Positions 26,789 through 34,955 of a stretch of DNA of 64,000 bases are shown in pieces (positions within the stretch are counted from its first letter, which is position 1; each line of letters starts with the position of its first letter). The notes under the pieces were generated by a model. That model was given only the letters and a program-made list of their open reading frames with translations, was not told where the DNA came from and ran no database searches. Source of the stretch: Spongiivirga citrea. Its GTDB lineage: Bacteria; Bacteroidota; Bacteroidia; Flavobacteriales; Flavobacteriaceae. The position numbers were made by a program, and so were the translations under genes. The stretch covers positions 1 to 64,000 of the forward strand of contig NZ_JAABOQ010000007.1 of the NCBI RefSeq assembly GCF_010671565.1. Reading direction: 5' to 3'.

Positions 26789-26820
26789 TGTTAACCTTAT
26801 CTCACATATTACATTAATAA
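26789..26820 (+). promoter_or_regulatory. Candidate ECF promoter P5
   Basis: TGTTAACCTTATCT at 26789 and CATTAATAA at 26812, 31 bp before the ATG at 26843. Confidence 0.6.
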
Positions 26821-26842
26821 CAAAACAATAAAACGTTAATAC

Positions 26843-27535
26843 ATGAAAACAACACTTTTAAAACTCAAGTATGTATTTATTGCTAGCATCGCAATATTGG
26901 CATTATCCTGTAATACTGAAGACGGAGTCGACGGACTGGACGGCGCACCAGGAATTCAAGGGGAACAAGGTCCTGCTGGACAAGATGGAGCTGACGGACA
27001 AGACGGGGAAAACGGTCAGGATGGACAAGATGGAACAGATGGACAGGACGGGGAAGACGGAACAAATGGAACTGATGGTCAGGACGGGGAAGACGGAAAC
27101 GCCAATGTTATTGCGTCCGATTGGTTTGGACCTGATGGGCAATCACAAACTACAAATGGATATACAACTTATGCAGAATTTGAAAGAGATATTGAAAATG
27201 TAGATCCAAACATCATTAATACAGGCACCTTAATCGTTTACGCCAAGTTTGACAATTTTGCGTCCGAGGTCTGGCCAACTGATTATGTAAGCCCACTTCC
27301 TTTAACAATAAGCGGCGGAACCACTGATCATTACTTCACCCACTATTTTTCCAATACCACTTTGAAAATTCGATACCGTACAGATCCTCGACCAGAATTT
27401 ATCTCATTTTCTACAAGTAGTCGATTTAGATATGTAATCATTCCTGCAGGAACGGCTACAGGAAAAGGTAAGCAACCCGACTTCTCAAAAATGACTTACG
27501 TAGAGGTGATGGATTATCTAAAGTTAGATTACTAA
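26843..27535 (+). CDS. Collagen-like repeat lipoprotein
   Basis: The 230-residue protein has a lipoprotein signal peptide (Cys23, ALSCN). Residues 28-84 are an uninterrupted run of 19 Gly-X-Y triplets (mostly GQD, GED, GTD, GAD and GEN) coded at about 26924-27094, a collagen-like stalk. A globular C-terminal domain of about 145 residues follows, beginning NVIASDWFGPDGQ. Collagen-like lipoproteins are found in several bacteria as surface stalks. The C-terminal domain resembles those of other flavobacterial collagen-like proteins, but its ligand is unknown. The gene ends head-on against lipB with a 4-bp overlap and carries promoter P5. Confidence 0.85.
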   Translation: MKTTLLKLKYVFIASIAILALSCNTEDGVDGLDGAPGIQGEQGPAGQDGADGQDGENGQDGQDGTDGQDGEDGTNGTDGQDGEDGNANVIASDWFGPDGQSQTTNGYTTYAEFERDIENVDPNIINTGTLIVYAKFDNFASEVWPTDYVSPLPLTISGGTTDHYFTHYFSNTTLKIRYRTDPRPEFISFSTSSRFRYVIIPAGTATGKGKQPDFSKMTYVEVMDYLKLDY

Positions 27536-28242
27536 ATGGTTGCTTTCTCAACGGATTCACACTCAAATAACTCCTCAAAATGCTTGAGGAGTTTTTGTTT
27601 TACTTCTTTTTCATCAACTTTCCCGCTCATTTCTACATGCAATGAAGTCACAGCCTTTTCCTTAATTCCACAGGGAATAATATTATCAAAATAACCTAAG
27701 TCCGTATTTACATTCAACGCAAAACCATGCATGGTTACCCAACGACTTGCTTTTACACCCATGGCACATATTTTTCTAGCAAATGGCGTCCCTACATCCA
27801 ACCAAACTCCAGTTTCGCCCTTTGATCGTTCGGCTTTTAAACCATACTCCTCTAGCGTTAAAATGATCATTTCTTCTAATAGCCTAAGATATTTATGAAT
27901 ATCAGTAAAGAAATTCTCTAGATCTAAAATAGGATAGCCAACAATTTGCCCAGGGCCATGATAGGTGATATCCCCTCCTCTATTAATCTTATAAAAGGTA
28001 GCACCTTTTTCTTTTAACTGCTGCTCATTAACTAATAAGTTCGAAATATCGCCGCTTTTACCTAAAGTATATACATGCGGGTGCTCTACAAATAACAAAT
28101 GATTATTAGTCGCAAACGAAGTCTCATTACGCCGATTTTGAATTTTAGAATCAACTACAGTCTTAAACAACTGTTCCTGATAATCCCATGTTTCTTTGTA
28201 ATCTTTAAGACCAAGATCTTCAAAGTGCACCAATTTATTCAT
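27532..28242 (-). CDS. lipB: Octanoyltransferase LipB
   Basis: The 236-residue enzyme transfers the octanoyl group from octanoyl-ACP to lipoyl domains of 2-oxoacid dehydrogenases, the first step of lipoate attachment, in the cytoplasm. It has the family signatures HPHVYTLGKSGDIS, RGGDITYHGPGQIVGYP, KASRWVTMHG and the active-site Cys in IIPCGIKEKAVTSLH. Length is normal. A candidate -7 element (TACCTTTG) lies only a few bases before the ATG, suggesting a very short or absent leader. Confidence 0.95.
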   Translation of the reverse strand: MNKLVHFEDLGLKDYKETWDYQEQLFKTVVDSKIQNRRNETSFATNNHLLFVEHPHVYTLGKSGDISNLLVNEQQLKEKGATFYKINRGGDITYHGPGQIVGYPILDLENFFTDIHKYLRLLEEMIILTLEEYGLKAERSKGETGVWLDVGTPFARKICAMGVKASRWVTMHGFALNVNTDLGYFDNIIPCGIKEKAVTSLHVEMSGKVDEKEVKQKLLKHFEELFECESVEKATI

Positions 28243-28246
28243 GCAA

Positions 28247-28254
28247 CAAAGGTA
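28247..28254 (-). promoter_or_regulatory. Possible lipB -7 element
   Basis: TACCTTTG on the minus strand matches TAnnTTTG and ends 4 bp before the lipB ATG. With normal spacing, transcription would begin at or near the start codon. No good -33 TTG is found at 19-21 bp, so this is tentative. Confidence 0.4.
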
Positions 28255-28321
28255 CGAATGCCTATTTAAAGTTTAATCTTCGACAAGCAATTAGTAATAG
28301 ATATCCTGCTGAGTGGTCTAT

Positions 28322-28480
28322 TTAATTTTTAGGGTTATTGAGAATAATTAATGCAGCGATTACTCCTGGAATCCAGCCACAAAGGGTTAAGATTAAAGTA
28401 ATAATAAAACTTCCGCAACCTTTGTCGATTACAGCCAGGGGCGGAAATAAAATGGATAGTAGTACTCTCCAAATACTCAT
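28322..28480 (-). CDS. YqaE/Pmp3-family small membrane protein
   Basis: The 52-residue protein has two hydrophobic segments (about 5-19 and 26-47) joined by a short loop with the family motif PPLAVIDKGCG and the C-terminal half containing CGWIPGVIAALIIL, which is diagnostic of YqaE/Pmp3-type proteolipids. Members help with membrane potential and salt stress in yeast and plants; the bacterial role is not settled. The ATG is at 28480 on the minus strand. It is short enough to be missed by many gene finders and lies between lipB and a LuxR regulator. Confidence 0.9.
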   Translation of the reverse strand: MSIWRVLLSILFPPLAVIDKGCGSFIITLILTLCGWIPGVIAALIILNNPKN

Positions 28481-28582
28481 AGTGATTGATTTTTTAATGA
28501 TTGATGATATCTATAAGTCAGCTAAAAATATGATTTGTTACTTAAATCTGTTAATTTTATTTGAAATATCTCTTCTGCTTAT

Positions 28583-29635
28583 ATGAAATCATCTATTGTC
28601 GCACTCTTATTACTTATTAGTTTTTCAGTAAGTGCACAATATGATTTTAGTGGTTATATCGACAAGAACTCCGATAACAATACAGTCTATCTTTCTCTAG
28701 TAGAAGACTACCGCAAACTCTCAAAAGTTTCTTTATCTCAAATTATCAGAAAAACAGAAGCGGATTCCACTGGTTTTTTCTCTTTTAAAGGAACAAACCT
28801 TCCTATTAAAAACAGAATATATCGATTGCATACCGACAGTTGCAGTTTTGATGAAAATGAGGTTAACCATTTGCAGACCAGTTGTCAAGATCGCAAAGAA
28901 ATTCTTTTCATAGCAAACAACTCCGACAGTATAACATTTCCTTTAAATGACATTGAAGAAATATTTTGCACTATAAACACCACCAATCCAGCCACAGATG
29001 CACTTTTGCAAGTCGAATTATTAAAAGATGAAATGCGTTATGACTTCGCTGAGTTTAGAAGTGAAGCCAACCGAAAAGTCAATACTAAAAACTGGTTTAG
29101 ACAACTTCAGGATTTCGGATTAAAATCAAATGAACCACTAGTTGAATTATATATCTATGATTTTTTATCAGATAAACGCAATGATACATATCCTTATTAC
29201 ATAAAAGATCTTGCGACCAATTCTTATTACGAATCCCTTCAAAACAGATTGCAAGAACAATACCCGAATGCCCCTTTTACACAATTCTACATTTCAGAAA
29301 TCGCAACCGACAACTATTCATTAACGCTAAATCAAACGGATGTTGATTTCAAATGGAATCGTATTATTTACTTCGTCTTGTTTGCTTCTATCATCTTAAA
29401 CTTACTGCTGTTATTGAAGCTTTTAAAGCAAAAAAGAAATAAGAAAGCTATTTCCCTTTCTAAACTCACGAAGCAAGAAGAAAGAATTCTTACCTTAATT
29501 CATCAAGACAAAACCAACAAAGAAATAGCTGCTGAAATTTTTGTTAGTCTTAGCACTGTCAAAACGCATATTAATAATTTATATAAAAAATTAGATGTGC
29601 AGTCAAGAGAGGAAATCAAAGCTTTAAAACACTAG
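28583..29635 (+). CDS. Membrane-tethered LuxR-type regulator
   Basis: The 350-residue protein has a signal peptide (cleaved after SVSAQ), a periplasmic domain of about 240 residues with paired Cys (TDSCSFDEN and QTSCQDR) and a beta-rich start, one membrane segment (about 258-278, IYFVLFASIILNLLLLLKLL), a basic linker and a C-terminal LuxR-type helix-turn-helix (about 290-350: LTKQEERILTLI, NKEIAAEIFVSLSTVKTHINNLYKKL). It likely senses a periplasmic cue and regulates genes from the membrane as a one-component system. The target genes are unknown; the next gene is a thioredoxin-like protein. Confidence 0.8.
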   Translation: MKSSIVALLLLISFSVSAQYDFSGYIDKNSDNNTVYLSLVEDYRKLSKVSLSQIIRKTEADSTGFFSFKGTNLPIKNRIYRLHTDSCSFDENEVNHLQTSCQDRKEILFIANNSDSITFPLNDIEEIFCTINTTNPATDALLQVELLKDEMRYDFAEFRSEANRKVNTKNWFRQLQDFGLKSNEPLVELYIYDFLSDKRNDTYPYYIKDLATNSYYESLQNRLQEQYPNAPFTQFYISEIATDNYSLTLNQTDVDFKWNRIIYFVLFASIILNLLLLLKLLKQKRNKKAISLSKLTKQEERILTLIHQDKTNKEIAAEIFVSLSTVKTHINNLYKKLDVQSREEIKALKH

Positions 29636-29741
29636 CAAGCAAAAATTCAACCCAGGTTCTAGACCCTATTTCAACCTCTAACATCCGCTAATTACAAAGG
29701 CATTTTTTCATTTTCGAAGTATAAATCAATATCGCTTCAAA

Positions 29742-30257
29742 ATGAAAAAAACACTTACACTAATTCTTATTCTTACTGGAATAATTGGTAATGCTCAGAA
29801 TTTAAACAAAGAAATCATCTCAAAAAACGACAGACCTATTCTTGTAGGGCAGATCAATAAGGAAGGACTAACCAAAGAACCCTATCTCCCATGGTTTAAT
29901 CAACAATATTATAATTATGAATTGAACCAATCGGCCGTTAAAACCATCAAAAAAAACTTGAATGATTACAAAGTTCAAATTTTCATGGGGACTTGGTGTG
30001 GCGATAGTAAACGTCAGGTTCCAAGGTTTTATAAAATTTTAGAAGCTGCAAAATACGATATGACCAAATTGGAAGTAGTAGGTGTAAGCAACGCAAAGGA
30101 AGATTATAAGAAAAGTCCTACTGGCGAGGAAAAAGGATTGAATATAAAACGCGTACCGACATTTATATTATACAAGAAAGGAAAGGAAATCGGGAGAATT
30201 ATTGAGCGGCCAACGGTTTCATTAGAAGAAGATATGTTGGCTATAATTGGGGATTAA
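29742..30257 (+). CDS. Exported thioredoxin-like protein, single active-site Cys
   Basis: The 171-residue protein has a signal peptide (cleaved after GNAQ) and a thioredoxin-like fold. The active site motif is TWCGDSKRQVPRFY (about residues 85-98), so the usual second Cys of CxxC is replaced by Ser (CGDS). The cis-Pro loop is VPTFILYKKGKEIG. The single Cys suggests a role other than a plain dithiol oxidase or reductase. It lies about 100 bp after the LuxR-type regulator gene, and no terminator is obvious between them. Confidence 0.75.
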   Translation: MKKTLTLILILTGIIGNAQNLNKEIISKNDRPILVGQINKEGLTKEPYLPWFNQQYYNYELNQSAVKTIKKNLNDYKVQIFMGTWCGDSKRQVPRFYKILEAAKYDMTKLEVVGVSNAKEDYKKSPTGEEKGLNIKRVPTFILYKKGKEIGRIIERPTVSLEEDMLAIIGD

Positions 30258-30382
30258 ATCTTCAAAAAACTCCTAGAACTCACATAAATTTAGATATCGA
30301 GGCAATTACCCCTTACCTTGAGGGATGGGTTTCTACTTGATGAATTTGGACCCTCAGATCGTTTTGGGACATACTAGCCTTA

Positions 30383-30415
30383 CACCCCTCTAAATCTCCC
30401 CTCTAGGGGAGACTT
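30383..30415. repeat. REP-like palindrome 1
   Basis: CACCCCTCTAAATC leads into TCTCCCCT, CT, AGGGGAGA (30395-30412), an 8-bp perfect stem. The same kind of CCCT-rich hairpin appears at 35406 and 56257, although this copy differs in its left arm. The flanking 30258-30529 interval holds no gene. Confidence 0.5.
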
Positions 30416-30477
30416 CTAATTTTTGTATGCAAGTATTTTTGAAAATAAAGAAATCAAACACTCTACTTAATATCAAC

Positions 30478-30508
30478 TTTCAATTTGAAATCAAGAAACG
30501 TATCTTTG
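30478..30508 (+). promoter_or_regulatory. lysS promoter
   Basis: TATCTTTG (30501-30508) matches TAnnTTTG exactly; a TTTC at 30478-30481 serves as -33 with a 19-bp spacer. Transcription would start about 20 bp before the lysS ATG. Confidence 0.7.
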
Positions 30509-30529
30509 CGCTCTTAAAATTGAACGCAG

Positions 30530-32218
30530 ATGCAACTTTCTGAACAGGAAATTATACGCCGTAAAAAATTAGATGACCTTCGCGCTATGGGTATCGACCC
30601 ATATCCTGCCGATCTTTATCCCGTTTCACATACTTCTAAACAGCTAAAAGAAGATTTTGAAGAAGGCAAAAAAGTCATCGTTGCAGGTCGTTTGATGTCC
30701 GTTAAGGTTCAAGGAAAGGCATCCTTCGCTTCGCTTCAAGATAGCGAGGGTCGTATTCAATTATACTTTAATCGCGATGAAATTTGTCCTGGTGAGGATA
30801 AAACCAAATACAACGATGTATTCAAAAAGTTACTAGACTTTGGCGATTTTATTGGTGTAGAAGGTGAGCTTTTCACTACCAAAGTAGGTGAAAAAACCAT
30901 TATGGTGAAAGATTTTAGTATGCTTAGTAAAGCACTAAGACCTTTGCCATTACCTAAGGAAAAAGACGGAGTTATCTACGATGCCTTTACCGATCCTGAG
31001 CAACGCTATCGCATGCGATACGTTGATCTAGTGGTGAACCCTAAAGTGAAAGATGTTTTTGTAAAACGCACTAAAATCATGAGCACAATTCGTGATTTTT
31101 ACAATGATATGGAATTTCTTGAGGTAGAAACACCTATCCTACAATCAATTCCAGGAGGTGCAGCTGCACGACCATTCGTTACACATCATAACGCATTAAA
31201 TATCCCATTGTATTTGCGTATTGCGAACGAACTTTATTTGAAAAGATTGATCGTAGGTGGTTTTGACGGAGTTTATGAATTTGCGAAGGACTTTAGAAAT
31301 GAAGGAATGGACCGTACCCATAATCCAGAATTCACCGTAATGGAAATGTATGCCGCATACAAAGATTACAACTGGATGATGGACACCACAGAAAAACTAC
31401 TAGAAAAAGTAGCAATGAATCTGCATGGTACTTCAGAAGTAGAGCTAGATGGAAAGATCATCAACTATAAAGCACCGTATAAGCGAATCGGAATTCTAGA
31501 TGCAATAAAAGAGCATACTGGTCATGATCTTTATGGTAAAAGTGAAGATGAAATTCGTGAAGCATGCAAAGCTGAAGGCGTAGAAGTAGATAATACCATG
31601 GGAATTGGTAAAATGATCGACGAATTATTCGGAGAGAAATGCGAGCATCATTATGTGCAACCAACTTTCATAATAGACTATCCAGTTGAAATGAGTCCGC
31701 TTACCAAAAAACACAGAAGCAAGCCGGGGCTTACCGAGCGTTTTGAGTTATTGGTAAATGGTAAAGAATTAGCGAACGCATATTCTGAGTTAAATGATCC
31801 TATTGATCAACGTGAGCGTTTTGAAGATCAGTTAAAGCTATCAGAAAAAGGTGATGACGAAGCAATGTTCATCGACCATGACTTTTTACGCGCATTAGAA
31901 TACGGTATGCCGCCAACATCTGGAATTGGAATTGGAATTGATCGTTTAACAATGTTCATGACCAATACAGCCAGTATTCAGGATGTCCTATTCTTCCCGC
32001 AAATGAAACCAGAGCGGAAGCATGTAGAATTAAGCGAGAATGAAAAAGCCATTTTCGAGATACTTAAAAAAGAAAAAAATATTCAATTGACCAGTCTTAA
32101 AGAAACAGTCGGATTAAGCAATAAAGGCTGGGATAAAGGCATTAAAGGCCTTACCAAACATGGACTTGTTAAAGTTGCAAAAGTTGATGATATTTTGATG
32201 GTTGAATTACAAGATTAA
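30530..32218 (+). CDS. lysS: Lysine--tRNA ligase
   Basis: The 562-residue enzyme charges tRNA-Lys in the cytoplasm. An OB-fold anticodon-binding domain (about 45-150) is followed by the class II catalytic core with motif 1 (about 190-210, FLEVETPIL), motif 2 (EFAKDFRNEGMDRTHNPEFTVMEMY) and motif 3 (PPTSGIGIGIDRLTMF). The C-terminal 60 residues beyond motif 3 (about 505-562) form an extra helical tail that E. coli LysS lacks; this is common in the Bacteroidota. A strong promoter and terminator bound the gene. Confidence 0.97.
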   Translation: MQLSEQEIIRRKKLDDLRAMGIDPYPADLYPVSHTSKQLKEDFEEGKKVIVAGRLMSVKVQGKASFASLQDSEGRIQLYFNRDEICPGEDKTKYNDVFKKLLDFGDFIGVEGELFTTKVGEKTIMVKDFSMLSKALRPLPLPKEKDGVIYDAFTDPEQRYRMRYVDLVVNPKVKDVFVKRTKIMSTIRDFYNDMEFLEVETPILQSIPGGAAARPFVTHHNALNIPLYLRIANELYLKRLIVGGFDGVYEFAKDFRNEGMDRTHNPEFTVMEMYAAYKDYNWMMDTTEKLLEKVAMNLHGTSEVELDGKIINYKAPYKRIGILDAIKEHTGHDLYGKSEDEIREACKAEGVEVDNTMGIGKMIDELFGEKCEHHYVQPTFIIDYPVEMSPLTKKHRSKPGLTERFELLVNGKELANAYSELNDPIDQRERFEDQLKLSEKGDDEAMFIDHDFLRALEYGMPPTSGIGIGIDRLTMFMTNTASIQDVLFFPQMKPERKHVELSENEKAIFEILKKEKNIQLTSLKETVGLSNKGWDKGIKGLTKHGLVKVAKVDDILMVELQD

Positions 32219-32237
32219 TTTTTTAAAGAATAAAGTG

Positions 32238-32266
32238 AAAAACCGGCCTAGATGCCGGTTTTTTTT
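32238..32266 (+). terminator. lysS terminator
   Basis: AAACCGGC and GCCGGTTT pair around a 6-nt loop, followed by a run of T. It lies 22 bp past the lysS stop. Confidence 0.85.
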
Positions 32267-32407
32267 ATTCATAAAATGCAGAATTATACTTTAAGAAAGT
32301 AGTTGTTTATCTTTTCTCATGTACTTCGTCGATTTAAGGTAGGGTTTGTCATTTAATGATTGTTTTAAAAGTAGTGACTTTTAAAATTTTGTCAAGAATA
32401 CCTACTT

Positions 32408-34486
32408 ATGAAAAAATGCCTTATTCTAGCCGTATTACTCCTTAACGCTATTGTAATTAAAGCCCAAAGTGCCAATTTAGATCGGGAATATTTTAATGTA
32501 TCTCATGTGGTGCTGCCATCAAACCCTATTTTAAATGATGCGGATCGCACTTATAACTTACGAGTATTAAACACTATTGATAAGCAAGCTCGAAAGGATA
32601 TTGTGAGAAATGATATCAATATTCAGGGGTATACCAAACTACCTAATAAAGGAGTCTTGGATATTGCAATAGAAATCAATCCTGTGCAAATTGGAGAAGT
32701 TGAAATTAAAAAAACTGAGATTGAGAATAAGGATAAGGAAGGTAATGTGAAGTCTATTACCCGAATTTACAATGTTATATTCCCCTACCAGACCAATGGA
32801 AAAATGGTCGTTCTTAACACCATTTCTGGAGAAACGAAATCATTTAATTACGGCAAGTCGGAAGTTTTTAGAAGTAAAGACTTTAAAACAAACACCCTTG
32901 CCAATGATTATTACAAGAACAACTATACCAATTTAAGGGACGGTTTTAATACTTCTTTTTTCAATACCGTTGTTAGCAATGCCAATACAAGACTTAATAG
33001 TCTTTATGGTTATAAGATAAAATCTGGACAGGATTACTTTTGGATACTAGATTCTAAAAAACATCCCGAAACACCAAAACACAAGGAAATGTATGAAGTG
33101 ATGAAAACTGCATTTTCTAAAATGAGATCTGATCTAGCGGTTGATGAGTTAGCACTTGAACTCGCCCCCGCGATTGCTTATTTCGAAAGCGTTCCGGCTA
33201 ATTATCCCGGTGATAAAAAGCGTATTAGAAAATTAAAATATGCCAGCTACTACAATCTAGCCCAGCTATATTACTATCTAGATCAACCTGAGAAAGTAAT
33301 TGAGTATTCTGAAAAATTAATCGCTAATAATTATGACAAAAGCGATGGTAAATCAATGATTAAATATGCCAATGCTTTAAGAAAAGACCTTGACAAAAAT
33401 CAAGTGAAATCTCGTCATTTTAAGGTCGTTACAGAAGATAGATCAAATGATCCAAGCCTTCAACCTGCAGTAGTGGAAGCACCTATTGTAAAAACAATAA
33501 TTATCGAAAAGAAAGATCCTGATTTTTTGGTGTTACAAGGTAGTGTAGAACAGATCAACGATCAATTAAAAAAAGTACTTTATTCTATTAATGTTGCTAG
33601 ACAAATATGGACGACAAGTTACATTCACCCTGGACCATACATATACAACCAAAGCAATAAGCAAATAATAGGTCGCAAATATTATGAGGCCTATGAAAAT
33701 CGCGAATCAGATGTATTGTTTACCATTGAAGGCGATCATATAGTCGGTGCGACAATGAAAGATTTTGAAACAACATTGTATTGGATAAATAATCAATTAA
33801 CTCGCATACATGCACCTGGCTTAAGTCAGTTTAATTTTGATATTTCTTATGACAGTGATAAACGCCCCATTGCATTTAGCAATACATACGATCGCGAAGG
33901 AACTGACTATCTGACAACCGTGGCGTATGATGGATTACGTATTTCTAAAATAATAAGAAATTGGAATACAGGAAGCCGAAAATGGACCCACACCATTCGA
34001 ACAATGGAAGAAGTTGGAGACACCATCGTCACCAAAGAAATAATGTATAAGCAACGTAAAAAAAATAAGCCTGAAAATATTTTGCATGAATATGTTTACA
34101 AATCAAAACGTATTGGAGACAAATATTTAGTTTCAATTAATCCTTTTGGAGGAATACGTGAGTACACCTATAATGATGATGGGTTGATTGAAATTAGTAA
34201 GTCTTTTGATAAAGATAATAGAACAGTGGACCAAAATTTTTATTACGAAGGCACCAAGAAAACACAGAGGGTGCTGGTAAGAAAAAAAGACGGTATCATG
34301 TATGAAAGAGAGATTTTAAATTATGTCGATTTAAAGAAGACCGATGCCACTAGTCCTGAATACCAATGGCGAAAGGGAACATATCGCTTTAACGAAAATA
34401 ATGAACTGGTTTGGGAAGCAAGAAATAGCCAATGGAGAAAAAAAATAAATGGAGCTTGGACAGGCTGGCAATATTTTAGAATGTAA
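32408..34486 (+). CDS. Exported protein of unknown function
   Basis: The 692-residue protein has a signal peptide (cleaved after IKAQ). The first 330 residues alternate beta-rich and helical segments with a TPR-like stretch near 285-320 (LKYASYYNLAQLYYYLDQPEKVIEYSEKLI). The C-terminal part (about 390-692) is a series of short repeats such as IAFSNTYDREGTDYLTTVAYDGL and YKSKRIGDKYLVSI, resembling the RHS/YD-type or toxin-like beta-repeats only loosely. I do not recognise a family. It stands alone between the lysS terminator and another terminator. Confidence 0.6.
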   Translation: MKKCLILAVLLLNAIVIKAQSANLDREYFNVSHVVLPSNPILNDADRTYNLRVLNTIDKQARKDIVRNDINIQGYTKLPNKGVLDIAIEINPVQIGEVEIKKTEIENKDKEGNVKSITRIYNVIFPYQTNGKMVVLNTISGETKSFNYGKSEVFRSKDFKTNTLANDYYKNNYTNLRDGFNTSFFNTVVSNANTRLNSLYGYKIKSGQDYFWILDSKKHPETPKHKEMYEVMKTAFSKMRSDLAVDELALELAPAIAYFESVPANYPGDKKRIRKLKYASYYNLAQLYYYLDQPEKVIEYSEKLIANNYDKSDGKSMIKYANALRKDLDKNQVKSRHFKVVTEDRSNDPSLQPAVVEAPIVKTIIIEKKDPDFLVLQGSVEQINDQLKKVLYSINVARQIWTTSYIHPGPYIYNQSNKQIIGRKYYEAYENRESDVLFTIEGDHIVGATMKDFETTLYWINNQLTRIHAPGLSQFNFDISYDSDKRPIAFSNTYDREGTDYLTTVAYDGLRISKIIRNWNTGSRKWTHTIRTMEEVGDTIVTKEIMYKQRKKNKPENILHEYVYKSKRIGDKYLVSINPFGGIREYTYNDDGLIEISKSFDKDNRTVDQNFYYEGTKKTQRVLVRKKDGIMYEREILNYVDLKKTDATSPEYQWRKGTYRFNENNELVWEARNSQWRKKINGAWTGWQYFRM

Positions 34487-34519
34487 ATACCTACAACTAC
34501 CCTAAAACAAACCCCAAAA

Positions 34520-34547
34520 GGCCGGCAATTTATTGTCGGTCTTTTTT
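34520..34547 (+). terminator. Intrinsic terminator
   Basis: GGCCGGCAA and TTGTCGGTC pair with two G-U wobbles, followed by six T. It ends the 32408 gene and, read backward, overlaps the end of the convergent 34546 gene. Confidence 0.75.
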
Positions 34548-34893
34548 AGGCCATTACATAATTACACGACCTGACTGGCTCATTTACCGTAAGTGCATTC
34601 CATTCTGGATTGTCAGTATCTAAATAAGCATACACAGGCGCTCCTATTTCCTGTAGCTCTAGGTATGAATCTAACTCCCTTTTAGAAACAAACTGTACTC
34701 CTAATTTGAATTCAGGTATGTACATAGATTGTGGTGCGTATTGTTTGTCTGCCAAAAAATATACGATAAACCGATGATCTGACCCTGCACATGTAAGGTT
34801 CCCTACAGTGTTTACTCTTGCACCTTTCCAAAATACCATACGCTGTGATTGGTGTACGGTAAAATTCTCTACTAAAAACGATTTACTTGCCAT
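34546..34893 (-). CDS. Hypothetical cytoplasmic protein
   Basis: I start this 115-residue protein at the ATG at 34893 (MASKSFLVENFTVHQ), which avoids running into the upstream membrane protein gene; the longer frame back to 34983 would overlap it by 28 bp. It contains short beta-strands with FTVHQSQRMVFWKGARVNTVG and ends near NEPVRSCNYVMA. No signal peptide or known motif is seen. I do not recognise it. It is probably expressed with the 34956 gene. Confidence 0.5.
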   Translation of the reverse strand: MASKSFLVENFTVHQSQRMVFWKGARVNTVGNLTCAGSDHRFIVYFLADKQYAPQSMYIPEFKLGVQFVSKRELDSYLELQEIGAPVYAYLDTDNPEWNALTVNEPVRSCNYVMA

Positions 34894-34955
34894 CTTTTTG
34901 CTTTTGTTCAAAATTAGCTTCAAACAATAGTTTTGACAAGGTGGAAATGTAGGTT

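Noticed and set aside
26924-27097. Short DNA repeats that look CRISPR-like
   Set aside because: They code for Gly-X-Y triplets; the period is 9 or 18 bp with no spacers.
28338-28586. 82-codon plus-strand frame
   Set aside because: It is the shadow of the real YqaE/Pmp3 gene on the minus strand.
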